From: Niastella sp. OAS944
GTDB lineage: Bacteria; Bacteroidota; Bacteroidia; Chitinophagales; Chitinophagaceae
DNA: 64,000 nucleotides
Direction: 5' to 3'
NCBI GenBank assembly: GCA_024809215.1
Contig: JANUBW010000015.1
Span: 123,908 to 187,907 of the forward strand
Shown piece after piece: positions 7,928 to 16,142 of the stretch. The stretch's first letter is position 1; each line of letters opens with the position of its first letter. The position numbers and the translations under genes are program-made. A model generated the notes under the pieces. That model searched no databases and was not told where the DNA came from. It saw only the letters and a program-made list of their open reading frames with translations.

Positions 7928-10900
7928 ATGAAAGCAACCCAAAAACATTATGTGATCACCGTAGGAGCTTCCGCAGGTGGCCTTGAGGCCATTCAGGAGT
8001 TCTTTGACCATATGCCGCAAACAGGCAATATGTCTTTTGTTGTCATTCAGCACCTTTCGCCCGATTACAAAAGCCTGCTGGTTGACCTGGTAGGCCGAAG
8101 GACCGATATGAAAGTGCTGGAAGCTGCCCACAATATGCCGGTGTTGCCAAATAGTGTATACGTGATCCCCAATAACAAACAGATCCGTATGCAAAAGGGC
8201 AAATTGCTGTTGTCTGATAAAGTGAACGACAAGTCGCCCAACAACGCAATTGACGTTTTTTTACATTCGCTGGCCATCGATAAAAAAGACCAGGCCATTG
8301 CCGTTATACTTTCCGGCACGGGCACCGATGGCACCAGGGGCATTGCCGCAATAAAAGAAAATGGCGGTTGTGTAATGGTACAGGTGCCTAATTCTGCCAA
8401 ATTCGATGGCATGCCCAATAGCGCGCTTGCGTCGGGTTATGCCGATGTGGTTGATACACCCGCCGGTATTGCCGAAGCCATTGTAAAAGATATTTTTCAA
8501 ACCGAACAACACCAAAACCTAAAAGCCAAAGAGCCCGATGAGCTAACCTTATTGCATATCTTTGAGCTGATCTATAAATTTGTTGGGCACGATTTCCATT
8601 ATTACAAAACGCCCACCATCATCAGGCGCATCAATAAAAGAATGCTGCAGCACGGCATTGAGGAACCGGCAGATTTTGTAAAGTTGCTTGAAAATGATCC
8701 GGAAGAATGCAAGGAGCTGGCGCATGATTTCCTTATCAGCGTAACCAAATTCTTTCGCGATGCTGATGCTTATAAGGTGCTTTCAGAAAAAGTGCTGCCC
8801 GAGCTGATAGCCTCAAAAGAAAGCGGTGAACAGCTTAAAGTATGGGTGTCTGCCTGCAGTACCGGTGAAGAGGCCTACTCTATTGCCATGGCCATTGACC
8901 AGGTGCTGGAGCAAACGGGGAAAGAAATAGAAGTAAAGATCTTTGCCTCTGACATAGATACAGCCAATCTTGATATTGCATCAAATGCGCTGTATCCATT
9001 CTCTATTGAAAGTGATGTGCCCGAACCATTGCTGAACAAGTATTTTGTAAAGAAAGCAAAAGGATGGTCGGTAGCCCAACGCCTGCGCAAACAGATCGTA
9101 TTTGCGCGGCACGATATTACCAAAGACCCGCCCTTTATAAAGAACGATCTTGTTACCTGCCGCAATATGCTTATTTACATGAACAACGTGTTGCAAGACA
9201 GGATCTATGCCATGCTGCAATTTTCGCTGAACAAAGACGGCTTTCTTTTTCTTGGCCCCAGCGAGAACCCGCCCTTTAGCAAGAGCAGCTCTATGCAGCA
9301 GATAAGCGTAAAGTGGAAGATCTTTAAAAAGCTGGCCGATGTAAAACAGCGGGTAAGCTTTAGCGATAATTTGAGTACACCCGTACGAATGCCAAGGCAA
9401 AACGCATCTGCGCATGTTGACATTGGCACCAAGGGCCAGAAAGACCTATGGAAAGAAATGCGCATGGCCTTCCTTGAAGACCTCGGTTTTATTGCTTTTT
9501 ATATCGACCGCAACTTTGAGATCCATGAAACCATGGGCAATTACGAAGATCTGCTTTCGCTGCCCAAGAAGATGCTTAACCTGAACCTGATACGGATGCT
9601 GCCGCAAGACCTTTCACTCATCGTGAACCGGGAGCTACGTAAGGCATGGAAGAGTAATAAAGCGGTTCACCTCGATTGTGTTACATTTGGTAAAGGCGAT
9701 AATACACGCGCTGTAAATATTTTGCTAAAGCCATCGGTAATGGCTACCGGGCACGATTATACCCTGGTAATGTTCAGTAAGGCCGTTGTGCAGCAGGAAC
9801 GTAGTGTGGAGGCGCCGGCAACGGAGCCCGATTACGATTATATGCGTAACCTGGAAGCCGAACTGGCCGAAACCAAGAACAGTTTGCAACTGGCGGTAGA
9901 AGACCTTGAAACGGCCAATGAAGAACTGCAAAGCTCTAACGAGGAATTACTTTCCTCAAACGAAGAACTGCAAAGCTCCAATGAAGAATTGCAGTCGCTG
10001 AATGAAGAATTGTACACGCTTAATACGGAACACCAGGTTAAGATAAAGGAGTTGGTTGAACTGAATGATGACCTGAACAATTATTTTCGCAGCACCAATA
10101 TAGCCCAGATATTTTTAGATGCACAATTGAATATTCGCAAATTCAATCCGGCATCTACAGAGATCATCAATTTTATTGAGAGCGATCTTGGCCGGCCATT
10201 CTCCGATATTACAGCCAACTTCAAATACAACCAACTGATAGATGATATTCGTTATGTAGAACGAGTGCGCATAGTGGTTGAAAAAGAAGTTGCCCTGCAC
10301 CAGGGTAAGAACTTCCTGCTACGAATAATGCCTTACATTACCCGTGAAAAGAAATATGCAGGCATTATTATCACCTTTGTTGATATTACTACCATCACCA
10401 ACCTGAACAATATTATCCGTAGCGTTTTCAATGCCACCACCAGTGCCATCTTCGCGTTGCATACGGTAAAAGACCCACGCGGTGTGATCGTTGATTTTAC
10501 CATAGATGCCGCCAACGAAAAAGCGCAGGAATGGTTTGGCAATAAAGAAGTGGGGCTTACCGGTAAAAGCCTGCGTAACACAGTTCCCGTATTAACCAGT
10601 CAGGAGTTGTTTGGTGAATATTTGTCGGTAGTGCTTGATGATGTAAAGCTGCACCGCGATGTGATGCTGGAAAGTATGGATATGTGGTTTGAGCTAACGG
10701 CGGCAAAAATGCCCGATGGGCTTGTTGTTACCTTCACCGATATTACCGATAAAAAGAAAGCGGTAGAAAAGATCCGCAAAAACTATAGTGAACTAAATGA
10801 AGTAAAGGAAAACCTTCGCCGGCTTAATAAAGAACTGGAAGATAAAGTGAAGGACCGTACCCGCGAACTGTCGTTCAGTGAAGAACGCTTCAGATTGGTG

Positions 10901-12055
10901 GCGCAGGCCACCAATGATTCACTGTGGGATTGGGACCTTACTGCCAACAAGGTTTGGTGGAGCGATGCATTTCGCAAAACCTTTGGGTATACTGAAGCGC
11001 AAATGACCCGTAAAGAATGGCTCGAACATGTACATCCCGACGATCGTAATAGAGTGAAGGAGAGCGTACATACCGCCATTCACGACAATTACAACCAGTG
11101 GAGCCAGGAATACCGATTCCTTAAAGCTGATGGCGAATATGCCAATGTGCTCGACCGTGGTTATATCCTGCATAATGAATTTGGCGTGCCCTATCGCATG
11201 CTGGGCTCCATGCTCGATCTTACTGCATTGCGTAAGGCAGAACGGGAGATCAAGATGATGAACGAAGTGCTGGAAGAAAAAGTAAAACAACGTACCGAAC
11301 AGTTACAGGTAACGAACCAGGAACTGGAATCGAGCAACCGCGATCTGCAATTGTTTGCATCGGTGGCCAGTCACGACCTGCAGGAGCCGCTGCGCAAGAT
11401 CCATATGCTTACCAAAATGGTAAAAGACTGGCACGAAGGCGAGCTTGGGGAAGACACGGTGATGTATCTGAATAAGATCATGCACTCTGCCATGCGCATG
11501 AAAGCGCTGGTGAACAATATCCTGCATTTCACCAAACTCTCCAATGACTTTTCGGCTTTCGAAAAGACCGACATAGCGCAGGTCATAAAAGAAGTGCGGG
11601 AAGATTTTGAAATGGTGATCCGCGATAAAAATGCAGAGATCAGGGTGTCGGAAATACCTCAGCTGGAGGTAATAAGATCGCATATTCAGCAGGTGTTCCA
11701 AAACCTTATTGGCAATGCGCTTAAGTTCAGCCGTAAGGATGTACCACCGGTGATCACCATTTCGGCATGGCGCGTAAATGAAAGATCAACCACTGCCCTG
11801 CCCGATGCCAAAGGTCGCTGGTGTCATATAGAAGTGAAGGACAATGGTATTGGCTTTGATGAACAATTCAAGACCCGCATCTTTGATCTTTTCCAGCGGT
11901 TGAATTCAAAGGATAAATTTGAGGGTACAGGTATTGGCCTTGCCATAGTGAAAAAGATCGTGGAGAAACACAACGGTCTTATTGCGGCAAACAGCCAGGA
12001 AGGTAATGGGGCGGTTTTTTCAATTATACTTCCACTGGAGCAACTACCCAGGTAA
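7928..12055 (+). CDS. CheB-CheR-PAS-histidine kinase fusion
   Basis: 1375 residues. An N-terminal CheB methylesterase domain (about 6-190) has the triad S15 (GASAGG), H42 (IQHLSP) and D134 (SGTGTDG). A CheR domain (about 203-475) has the SAM loop VSACSTGEEAYSIA (308-321), ASDID (340-344) and CRNMLIYM (411-418). Near residues 655-720 a coiled coil of repeated S-N-E-E-L heptads follows. Then come PAS-type domains, including a PAS_3-like one from about 980 (LWDWDLTANKVWWSD...VHPDDR), a HisKA domain with H1149 in ASHDLQEPLRK, and a HATPase with NLIGNALKFS, DNGIGFD and GTGIGLAIVKK. There is no receiver domain and no membrane segment. The ATG follows the phytochrome stop directly (TAAATG), so it is the probable light-signal output. 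Confidence 0.93.
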   Translation: MKATQKHYVITVGASAGGLEAIQEFFDHMPQTGNMSFVVIQHLSPDYKSLLVDLVGRRTDMKVLEAAHNMPVLPNSVYVIPNNKQIRMQKGKLLLSDKVNDKSPNNAIDVFLHSLAIDKKDQAIAVILSGTGTDGTRGIAAIKENGGCVMVQVPNSAKFDGMPNSALASGYADVVDTPAGIAEAIVKDIFQTEQHQNLKAKEPDELTLLHIFELIYKFVGHDFHYYKTPTIIRRINKRMLQHGIEEPADFVKLLENDPEECKELAHDFLISVTKFFRDADAYKVLSEKVLPELIASKESGEQLKVWVSACSTGEEAYSIAMAIDQVLEQTGKEIEVKIFASDIDTANLDIASNALYPFSIESDVPEPLLNKYFVKKAKGWSVAQRLRKQIVFARHDITKDPPFIKNDLVTCRNMLIYMNNVLQDRIYAMLQFSLNKDGFLFLGPSENPPFSKSSSMQQISVKWKIFKKLADVKQRVSFSDNLSTPVRMPRQNASAHVDIGTKGQKDLWKEMRMAFLEDLGFIAFYIDRNFEIHETMGNYEDLLSLPKKMLNLNLIRMLPQDLSLIVNRELRKAWKSNKAVHLDCVTFGKGDNTRAVNILLKPSVMATGHDYTLVMFSKAVVQQERSVEAPATEPDYDYMRNLEAELAETKNSLQLAVEDLETANEELQSSNEELLSSNEELQSSNEELQSLNEELYTLNTEHQVKIKELVELNDDLNNYFRSTNIAQIFLDAQLNIRKFNPASTEIINFIESDLGRPFSDITANFKYNQLIDDIRYVERVRIVVEKEVALHQGKNFLLRIMPYITREKKYAGIIITFVDITTITNLNNIIRSVFNATTSAIFALHTVKDPRGVIVDFTIDAANEKAQEWFGNKEVGLTGKSLRNTVPVLTSQELFGEYLSVVLDDVKLHRDVMLESMDMWFELTAAKMPDGLVVTFTDITDKKKAVEKIRKNYSELNEVKENLRRLNKELEDKVKDRTRELSFSEERFRLVAQATNDSLWDWDLTANKVWWSDAFRKTFGYTEAQMTRKEWLEHVHPDDRNRVKESVHTAIHDNYNQWSQEYRFLKADGEYANVLDRGYILHNEFGVPYRMLGSMLDLTALRKAEREIKMMNEVLEEKVKQRTEQLQVTNQELESSNRDLQLFASVASHDLQEPLRKIHMLTKMVKDWHEGELGEDTVMYLNKIMHSAMRMKALVNNILHFTKLSNDFSAFEKTDIAQVIKEVREDFEMVIRDKNAEIRVSEIPQLEVIRSHIQQVFQNLIGNALKFSRKDVPPVITISAWRVNERSTTALPDAKGRWCHIEVKDNGIGFDEQFKTRIFDLFQRLNSKDKFEGTGIGLAIVKKIVEKHNGLIAANSQEGNGAVFSIILPLEQLPR

Positions 12056-12063
12056 ACCAGTTA

Positions 12064-12161
12064 TGAAGTAAGAAGTAGGAAGTAGGAAGTAAGAAATACA
12101 AAAAAAGTAAGAAGTCTGAACGTGCGGGTTTTTCGTACCTCGTACTTCAGACTTCTTACTT
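12064..12161. repeat. GAAGTA microsatellite plus 16-bp inverted repeat between convergent genes
   Basis: Degenerate heptamers of the GAAGTAG/GAAGTAA type run from 12064, ending in a perfect 16-bp inverted repeat (AAGTAAGAAGTCTGAA at 12105-12120, its complement at 12146-12161) with a 25-nt loop. It sits between the kinase stop and the convergent small membrane protein and could terminate both transcripts. Similar GAAGT-based hairpins are scattered in Bacteroidota genomes, so this is probably a dispersed family member. Confidence 0.65.
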
Positions 12162-12165
12162 CTTA

Positions 12166-12639
12166 TTATGCCGTAGGCTGCGTAAACGTCCAGCCGTCAA
12201 GTATTAATTCCTGAACTGTTTGGTTGCGCTCGGCGCCTTGTTTTTTTGTAAAGATGCCTCTGCTTACAGTAATGCGGGTGGTGAGATACCCGGTACCAAA
12301 GAGACCAATTAAGATACAGAGGACAAGACCGATTGCAATCGCCCCACCGCCAATTAACAAGAAAAATGCAAATATGGCCGCGCCAATACCCCAGGCCTGT
12401 AAGGCCCCTTTATTGGCACTCTGCTGGTGTATTTCAAGGCAGGTCCTGCATCTTGGAATACCTACTGGTATCTTGCTGTACTTAACAGAGCGGTAAACAA
12501 TGATATTTGTTCTGTCGTTCTCTTTGAACAGGGGAATAAAATAGTTGTCTTCCATATTGCTGGAATGCTCCACTTCGCAATACTGACATTTAGTATCCGT
12601 AGGCTCCAGCCTTTTCTTTTCTTTGTTAATTGTATACAT
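12166..12639 (-). CDS. Zinc-ribbon-like membrane protein of unknown function
   Basis: 157 residues. The N-terminal half has two CxxC pairs (CQYC near residue 18, CRTC near 64), suggesting one bound zinc. The middle has two closely spaced hydrophobic segments (WGIGAAIFAFFLLIGGGAIAIG and LVLCILIGLFGTGYLTT, about 82-122). The C-terminal tail ILDGWTFTQPTA is cytoplasmic or periplasmic. It lies 13 bp downstream of another small membrane-protein gene on the same strand, so they are probably co-transcribed. No family recognised. Confidence 0.65.
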   Translation of the reverse strand: MYTINKEKKRLEPTDTKCQYCEVEHSSNMEDNYFIPLFKENDRTNIIVYRSVKYSKIPVGIPRCRTCLEIHQQSANKGALQAWGIGAAIFAFFLLIGGGAIAIGLVLCILIGLFGTGYLTTRITVSRGIFTKKQGAERNQTVQELILDGWTFTQPTA

Positions 12640-12652
12640 AGGGAGGATTTAT

Positions 12653-13195
12653 TTAGTAGTCGTAACTTTCTTTGTCGCTTTTGGCGTATACTGTTTTTGC
12701 CAGAATAAAGTACAGTATAAAGGCCGGTATCATTGCCATAATAATCGGGATCACCATTTCAATGCGTATAAACCTTGTTCTGTCTGCGAAATACATGTGA
12801 TGGGCCAGTGGGAAAATAATACCATATACAATACCGCCTGCTATACCGGCAATAGGTTTGTCTTGGGCTGCAAAATAACCGCCTATGCCAGCGGCTAAAA
12901 ATGCCACCATAAACCACACTGGTGATGTTATGCCAAATAAAGGCCCTATGAGGGTGAACATAACAGTAACACCAACGGCAATACTTTCTACTTCACCCTG
13001 TTTATTCTGCTGCATTTTTTTCTCGAACAATACCTGCTTGAACTCGCGTATTTCATTAAGAAGAAGTGATTTTGCTTCTGTTTCGTCGTACCCTTTTTCC
13101 ATCAGTTTGGCAATTTCTGCGTCAGCTGAAAAGGTATTGGTAGTAAGCTTATATCTTATTTGGTCTTTTTCGGTTTGCGTAAGGGTGTTGGGCAT
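12653..13195 (-). CDS. Small multi-pass membrane protein
   Basis: 180 residues with a soluble N-terminal region (1-70, charged, containing GYDETEAKSLLLNEIREFKQVL) and about four hydrophobic segments between 72 and 170 (VGVTVMFTLIGPLFGI, VWFMVAFLAAGIGGYFA, IAGGIVYGIIFPLAHH, VIPIIMAMIPAFILYFIL). The architecture resembles small DUF-type membrane proteins of Bacteroidota, but I do not recognise a named family. It is the first gene of a probable two-gene unit with the zinc-ribbon-like protein. Confidence 0.65.
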   Translation of the reverse strand: MPNTLTQTEKDQIRYKLTTNTFSADAEIAKLMEKGYDETEAKSLLLNEIREFKQVLFEKKMQQNKQGEVESIAVGVTVMFTLIGPLFGITSPVWFMVAFLAAGIGGYFAAQDKPIAGIAGGIVYGIIFPLAHHMYFADRTRFIRIEMVIPIIMAMIPAFILYFILAKTVYAKSDKESYDY

Positions 13196-13280
13196 TTTTC
13201 AAAGGATAGATATACGAATTAAATAATAAGTGTACGGCTAACGCCTTAAAGAAACGCATTTTTTATATTATTTGCAAGTG

Positions 13281-14786
13281 CTATAGCAATTTGTCGAGCT
13301 GGTTGTATAATTTTTGCCGGCTGCTGGGTCGTTCGGCTACATCATGCACAATTTTTCCCTGTGCGTTGATAATCATATAACGGGGAACGGAATTTAACGG
13401 CTGTATTCCGGTCTTTTCGGCCTCTTGCCAAAAGGTTTCGGTGCTGGCCCTGTTTACCCGGTAATGTTTTCCCTCCAGGTTATTGATGTAGATATAGTCC
13501 TTCCATTTTTTATCCTGTTCGGGATTGTCAAGTGCTATATACAGCCATACGATGTTCTTGCCAGCATACCGTTTTTTTAGTTCGGGCACATACGCCATTT
13601 CATATTTACAGGGGCCGCACCAGGTGCCCCACATATCGAGGTATATTACCTTGCCTTCATATTTCTTTATTACCTGCAGTACCGAGCTTATATTGCCCAG
13701 CTCTTCTATGGTTATGTTGGCGTTGGAGCTATTCTTTTTAACCGTAGCTGTTAACTGCTGTAAAAGGTTTTTTGCCCGGGGCAGATATTGGCTGGCCGGG
13801 TATTTTTGCTGCATATTATTAAACAGGTAAGTGCAGGTGCTGGTATTGGAAAGATCGTAGGCCGAAATAAACAGGTTGTAGTATACCTTGTCGCATATAG
13901 ACGCCGGCCAGTTAAGCTCGGCATAACGGGATGCCATGATGGTTAATTCGCCATTCGCTTTTATAAGGCTGTCGATTGTGGTGAAGGGCATGCTGAAAAA
14001 TTCTGCCAACCGCAGCTTCATGGTATCAATGCTGTTAGTATTAATTTTTTTAGATGCCTGGTTAATATCGTACCGGTTTCTTTTTTCAAGCATAACATTG
14101 GCGTAATAACCGCTTTGGAGCATGCTGCTATCGGGCAGTGGTTGCCATTGCATAATGATATTCTGGGCCGTATCGGCTAACATTTTGTTGGCTTTGCGCA
14201 AATCGAACGTGGCAAAATTGCTCAAATGCGATTGGTAAGCATATTTTGTTTCGTTGATAAGAATTTGCTTAAGCGCAGGGGAAGTTGCCGATTGTTCAAT
14301 TTGCGTTTTTGTCGTTGCAATTTCTTCTTCAATATGACGTAGAAGAGTGTCGGTAAAACCTGTTTTCGTAAGGTCTTTAAAAGAAATGATCTCTTTCTCA
14401 TTTTTCGAAAACAGCGGCTTGCTGTCGAGGATAGAATTGTGCACCAACTGGTTTTCGGCAGCGGCTTTGCCGGCGAATAATATAGAAGTAGAATCTATTG
14501 TTAGCTGAAGGTTACGGCCGGGGCTCAGTAATAAGCGGTATTTGCGTTCATTGAATGTAAGTTCTGCAAAAACCGGGTAAGGTAACTGCAGGGTTTGTTT
14601 GAATTTGCCGTACATATCAGGAACAGCTTCTGCAGAAGGCTGCTTTGGAACATAATCGGCATATAAAAGATATAGCTGTATTTTTTTAACGGCAATACCT
14701 TTTATGGTGCCATCGATGGTACATGGCTGCGCATATAAGCTACCAATAAATAGAAGGGAAAATACAAGCAGTTGTAAACTTTTCAT
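13281..14786 (-). CDS. TlpA-like thioredoxin-fold protein, periplasmic
   Basis: 501 residues with a signal peptide MKSLQLLVFSLLFIGSLYAQ. Residues about 20-110 look like a DUF4369-type beta domain (CTIDGTIKG..LYADYVPKQ), and 110-360 a helical middle typical of large Bacteroidota TlpA relatives. The C-terminal thioredoxin domain has WGTWCGPCKYE with redox cysteines C390 and C393, and the cis-proline at P468 (NSVPRYMII). These proteins reduce or exchange disulfides in exported proteins, often for cytochrome maturation or SusD-linked systems, but no such partner is adjacent. It is monocistronic. The catalytic motif is intact. Confidence 0.85.
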   Translation of the reverse strand: MKSLQLLVFSLLFIGSLYAQPCTIDGTIKGIAVKKIQLYLLYADYVPKQPSAEAVPDMYGKFKQTLQLPYPVFAELTFNERKYRLLLSPGRNLQLTIDSTSILFAGKAAAENQLVHNSILDSKPLFSKNEKEIISFKDLTKTGFTDTLLRHIEEEIATTKTQIEQSATSPALKQILINETKYAYQSHLSNFATFDLRKANKMLADTAQNIIMQWQPLPDSSMLQSGYYANVMLEKRNRYDINQASKKINTNSIDTMKLRLAEFFSMPFTTIDSLIKANGELTIMASRYAELNWPASICDKVYYNLFISAYDLSNTSTCTYLFNNMQQKYPASQYLPRAKNLLQQLTATVKKNSSNANITIEELGNISSVLQVIKKYEGKVIYLDMWGTWCGPCKYEMAYVPELKKRYAGKNIVWLYIALDNPEQDKKWKDYIYINNLEGKHYRVNRASTETFWQEAEKTGIQPLNSVPRYMIINAQGKIVHDVAERPSSRQKLYNQLDKLL

Positions 14787-14863
14787 GCTAAGTTGAGGTT
14801 AATTGAATATTACCCGTGTGTCGCGCAAAGTATGGTAATATTTCATCTCAACGCAGCTTTTAT

Positions 14864-15973
14864 TTAACTGCCCCCCAAATACAGGTTTATTTTAACAACA
14901 TTGTTGCCTAGTATAATAGGATGCCCGGCTTCTGTATTGCATTTAATTGTCATGTTACCCGCATCGAATGAAATTTCGTTTGTTATAATGGGTGATAATT
15001 GTCCGCCATACAGCGGCCAGTACCCCGCCCCCAGCTGCGATTTTATGTTGGCCTGTTCTTCACTGGTAAAGTCAGCATCGGAGGTTAACGTAAGTGAAAT
15101 ACCATCAACAGCCAAAAAAGCACCTATGGCATAATTGAAAGTACCATTAACGCCAAAATAACCGTCCCACCCTGTAGCCGATGACCATGGCGGCGTTGCC
15201 TTTGAGTACAATGCCAAATTAAGCAGGCCCGAATTATACCAGGCGCCGGGTGTAACGGCCGTTACTGCAAAATGTTCAAAGGCCACTGACAGGGTAATAT
15301 TACTTTGGGCAAACTTTTGACTAATAAGGAACCCGCACCAGCTGCCGGTATATATTCCAAAGAATGAAGGATCGTTACCCGGCACCCAGGAGTTCGATAC
15401 ATTAGGATTGGCATCGGAAGAAGCGTATGAAAATTCAGTGGAAGGTGATGCCTGTAAAGTAGCAGTAAGGCTGGATAATGTTGGCGAGAGATCGGGCAGT
15501 TTTGCATTGGTGCCCTGGTATGGGGCCAATGCCGCCAGTGCGCTATTGATGAGCAGCTGGTTATTAAGATCGGTGCGACCAATATTGGCTACTGTGGGTG
15601 CATTTAACATGGCCCATTGAAACCACACGGTTGGCAAGGTATTATCAGGCGGTGGTGTGGGTAAGCTTTTCAGGTAGGTATTCCATTTTGTATAGGTGGC
15701 CTTACCAATATCTTTTTGAAATGAACTATCGGGGAACTGCAGTTGGTTTACTATAGCTGCGTACTGACTAAAAAAGGTGGGCTGGTTATAGTACCAGTTA
15801 TTGAACTTCAACGTTTGCGGGGGAACAATATTGAGGCAGGCCCAAAGGGCTTCATCGCTGGCCGGTATTCCAATAGGTTGTATCAATTGAAAATTACTTA
15901 CCGGCAAATTAAGCTTACTGCATAATTGATTGTACCAGGCATTGGTAATTCCTGTAAAGCTATCAGTCATCAT
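14864..15973 (-). CDS. Conserved hypothetical protein, paralogue A of an adjacent pair
   Basis: About 370 residues from the ATG at 15973 (MMTDSFTGITNAWYN); the upstream in-frame start at 16072 would run through a GC-rich intergenic repeat and is rejected. It shares a layout with the gene at 16143: near the N-terminus NAWYNQL..NFQLIQP, in the middle VWFQWAMLNAPTVANIGRTDL, and near the C-terminus SLTLTSDADFTSEEQ..GYWPLYGG..MTIKCNTEAGHPIILGNNVV. It is rich in W, Y, N and S with almost no cysteine, has no signal peptide or membrane segment, and suggests a beta-sandwich. No family recognised. The two genes look like a tandem duplication. Confidence 0.75.
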   Translation of the reverse strand: MMTDSFTGITNAWYNQLCSKLNLPVSNFQLIQPIGIPASDEALWACLNIVPPQTLKFNNWYYNQPTFFSQYAAIVNQLQFPDSSFQKDIGKATYTKWNTYLKSLPTPPPDNTLPTVWFQWAMLNAPTVANIGRTDLNNQLLINSALAALAPYQGTNAKLPDLSPTLSSLTATLQASPSTEFSYASSDANPNVSNSWVPGNDPSFFGIYTGSWCGFLISQKFAQSNITLSVAFEHFAVTAVTPGAWYNSGLLNLALYSKATPPWSSATGWDGYFGVNGTFNYAIGAFLAVDGISLTLTSDADFTSEEQANIKSQLGAGYWPLYGGQLSPIITNEISFDAGNMTIKCNTEAGHPIILGNNVVKINLYLGGS

Positions 15974-15999
15974 AAAAGTATATTTATAATTGGCCTCCC

Positions 16000-16062
16000 C
16001 CCACCGGGGGGAGGATTGGAGGGGGGCCATTGGCCTCCCCCGCCAGCTGGTGGAGAGGTCTG
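16000..16062. repeat. GC-rich palindromic intergenic repeat
   Basis: The segment contains CCTCCCCCCACCGGGGGGAGG-type inverted halves and a second CCTCCCC copy, followed by CGCCAGCTGG. It separates the two paralogues. CGCCAGCTGG also lies in the palindrome at 29470-29503, so this may be a dispersed repeat. It accounts for the spurious N-terminal extension of paralogue A. Confidence 0.55.
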
Positions 16063-16074
16063 TATGGGGCAAAG

Positions 16075-16116
16075 AAAAGAAGAGGCCATCACGTTAGTGT
16101 TGCCTCTTCTTTTGTA
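16075..16116 (-). terminator. Rho-independent terminator after paralogue B
   Basis: A perfect 12-bp stem (AAAAGAAGAGGC at 16075-16086 with GCCTCTTCTTTT at 16102-16113) with a 15-nt loop follows the stop of the minus-strand gene at 16143, and a T-rich tract follows it on that strand. Confidence 0.8.
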
Positions 16117-16142
16117 AACAACTGTTGAGAGATTAAAACGCC

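Noticed and set aside
15974..16072. N-terminal extension of paralogue A
   Set aside because: Its codons fall in a GC-rich intergenic repeat, and the aligned paralogue starts close to the downstream ATG.
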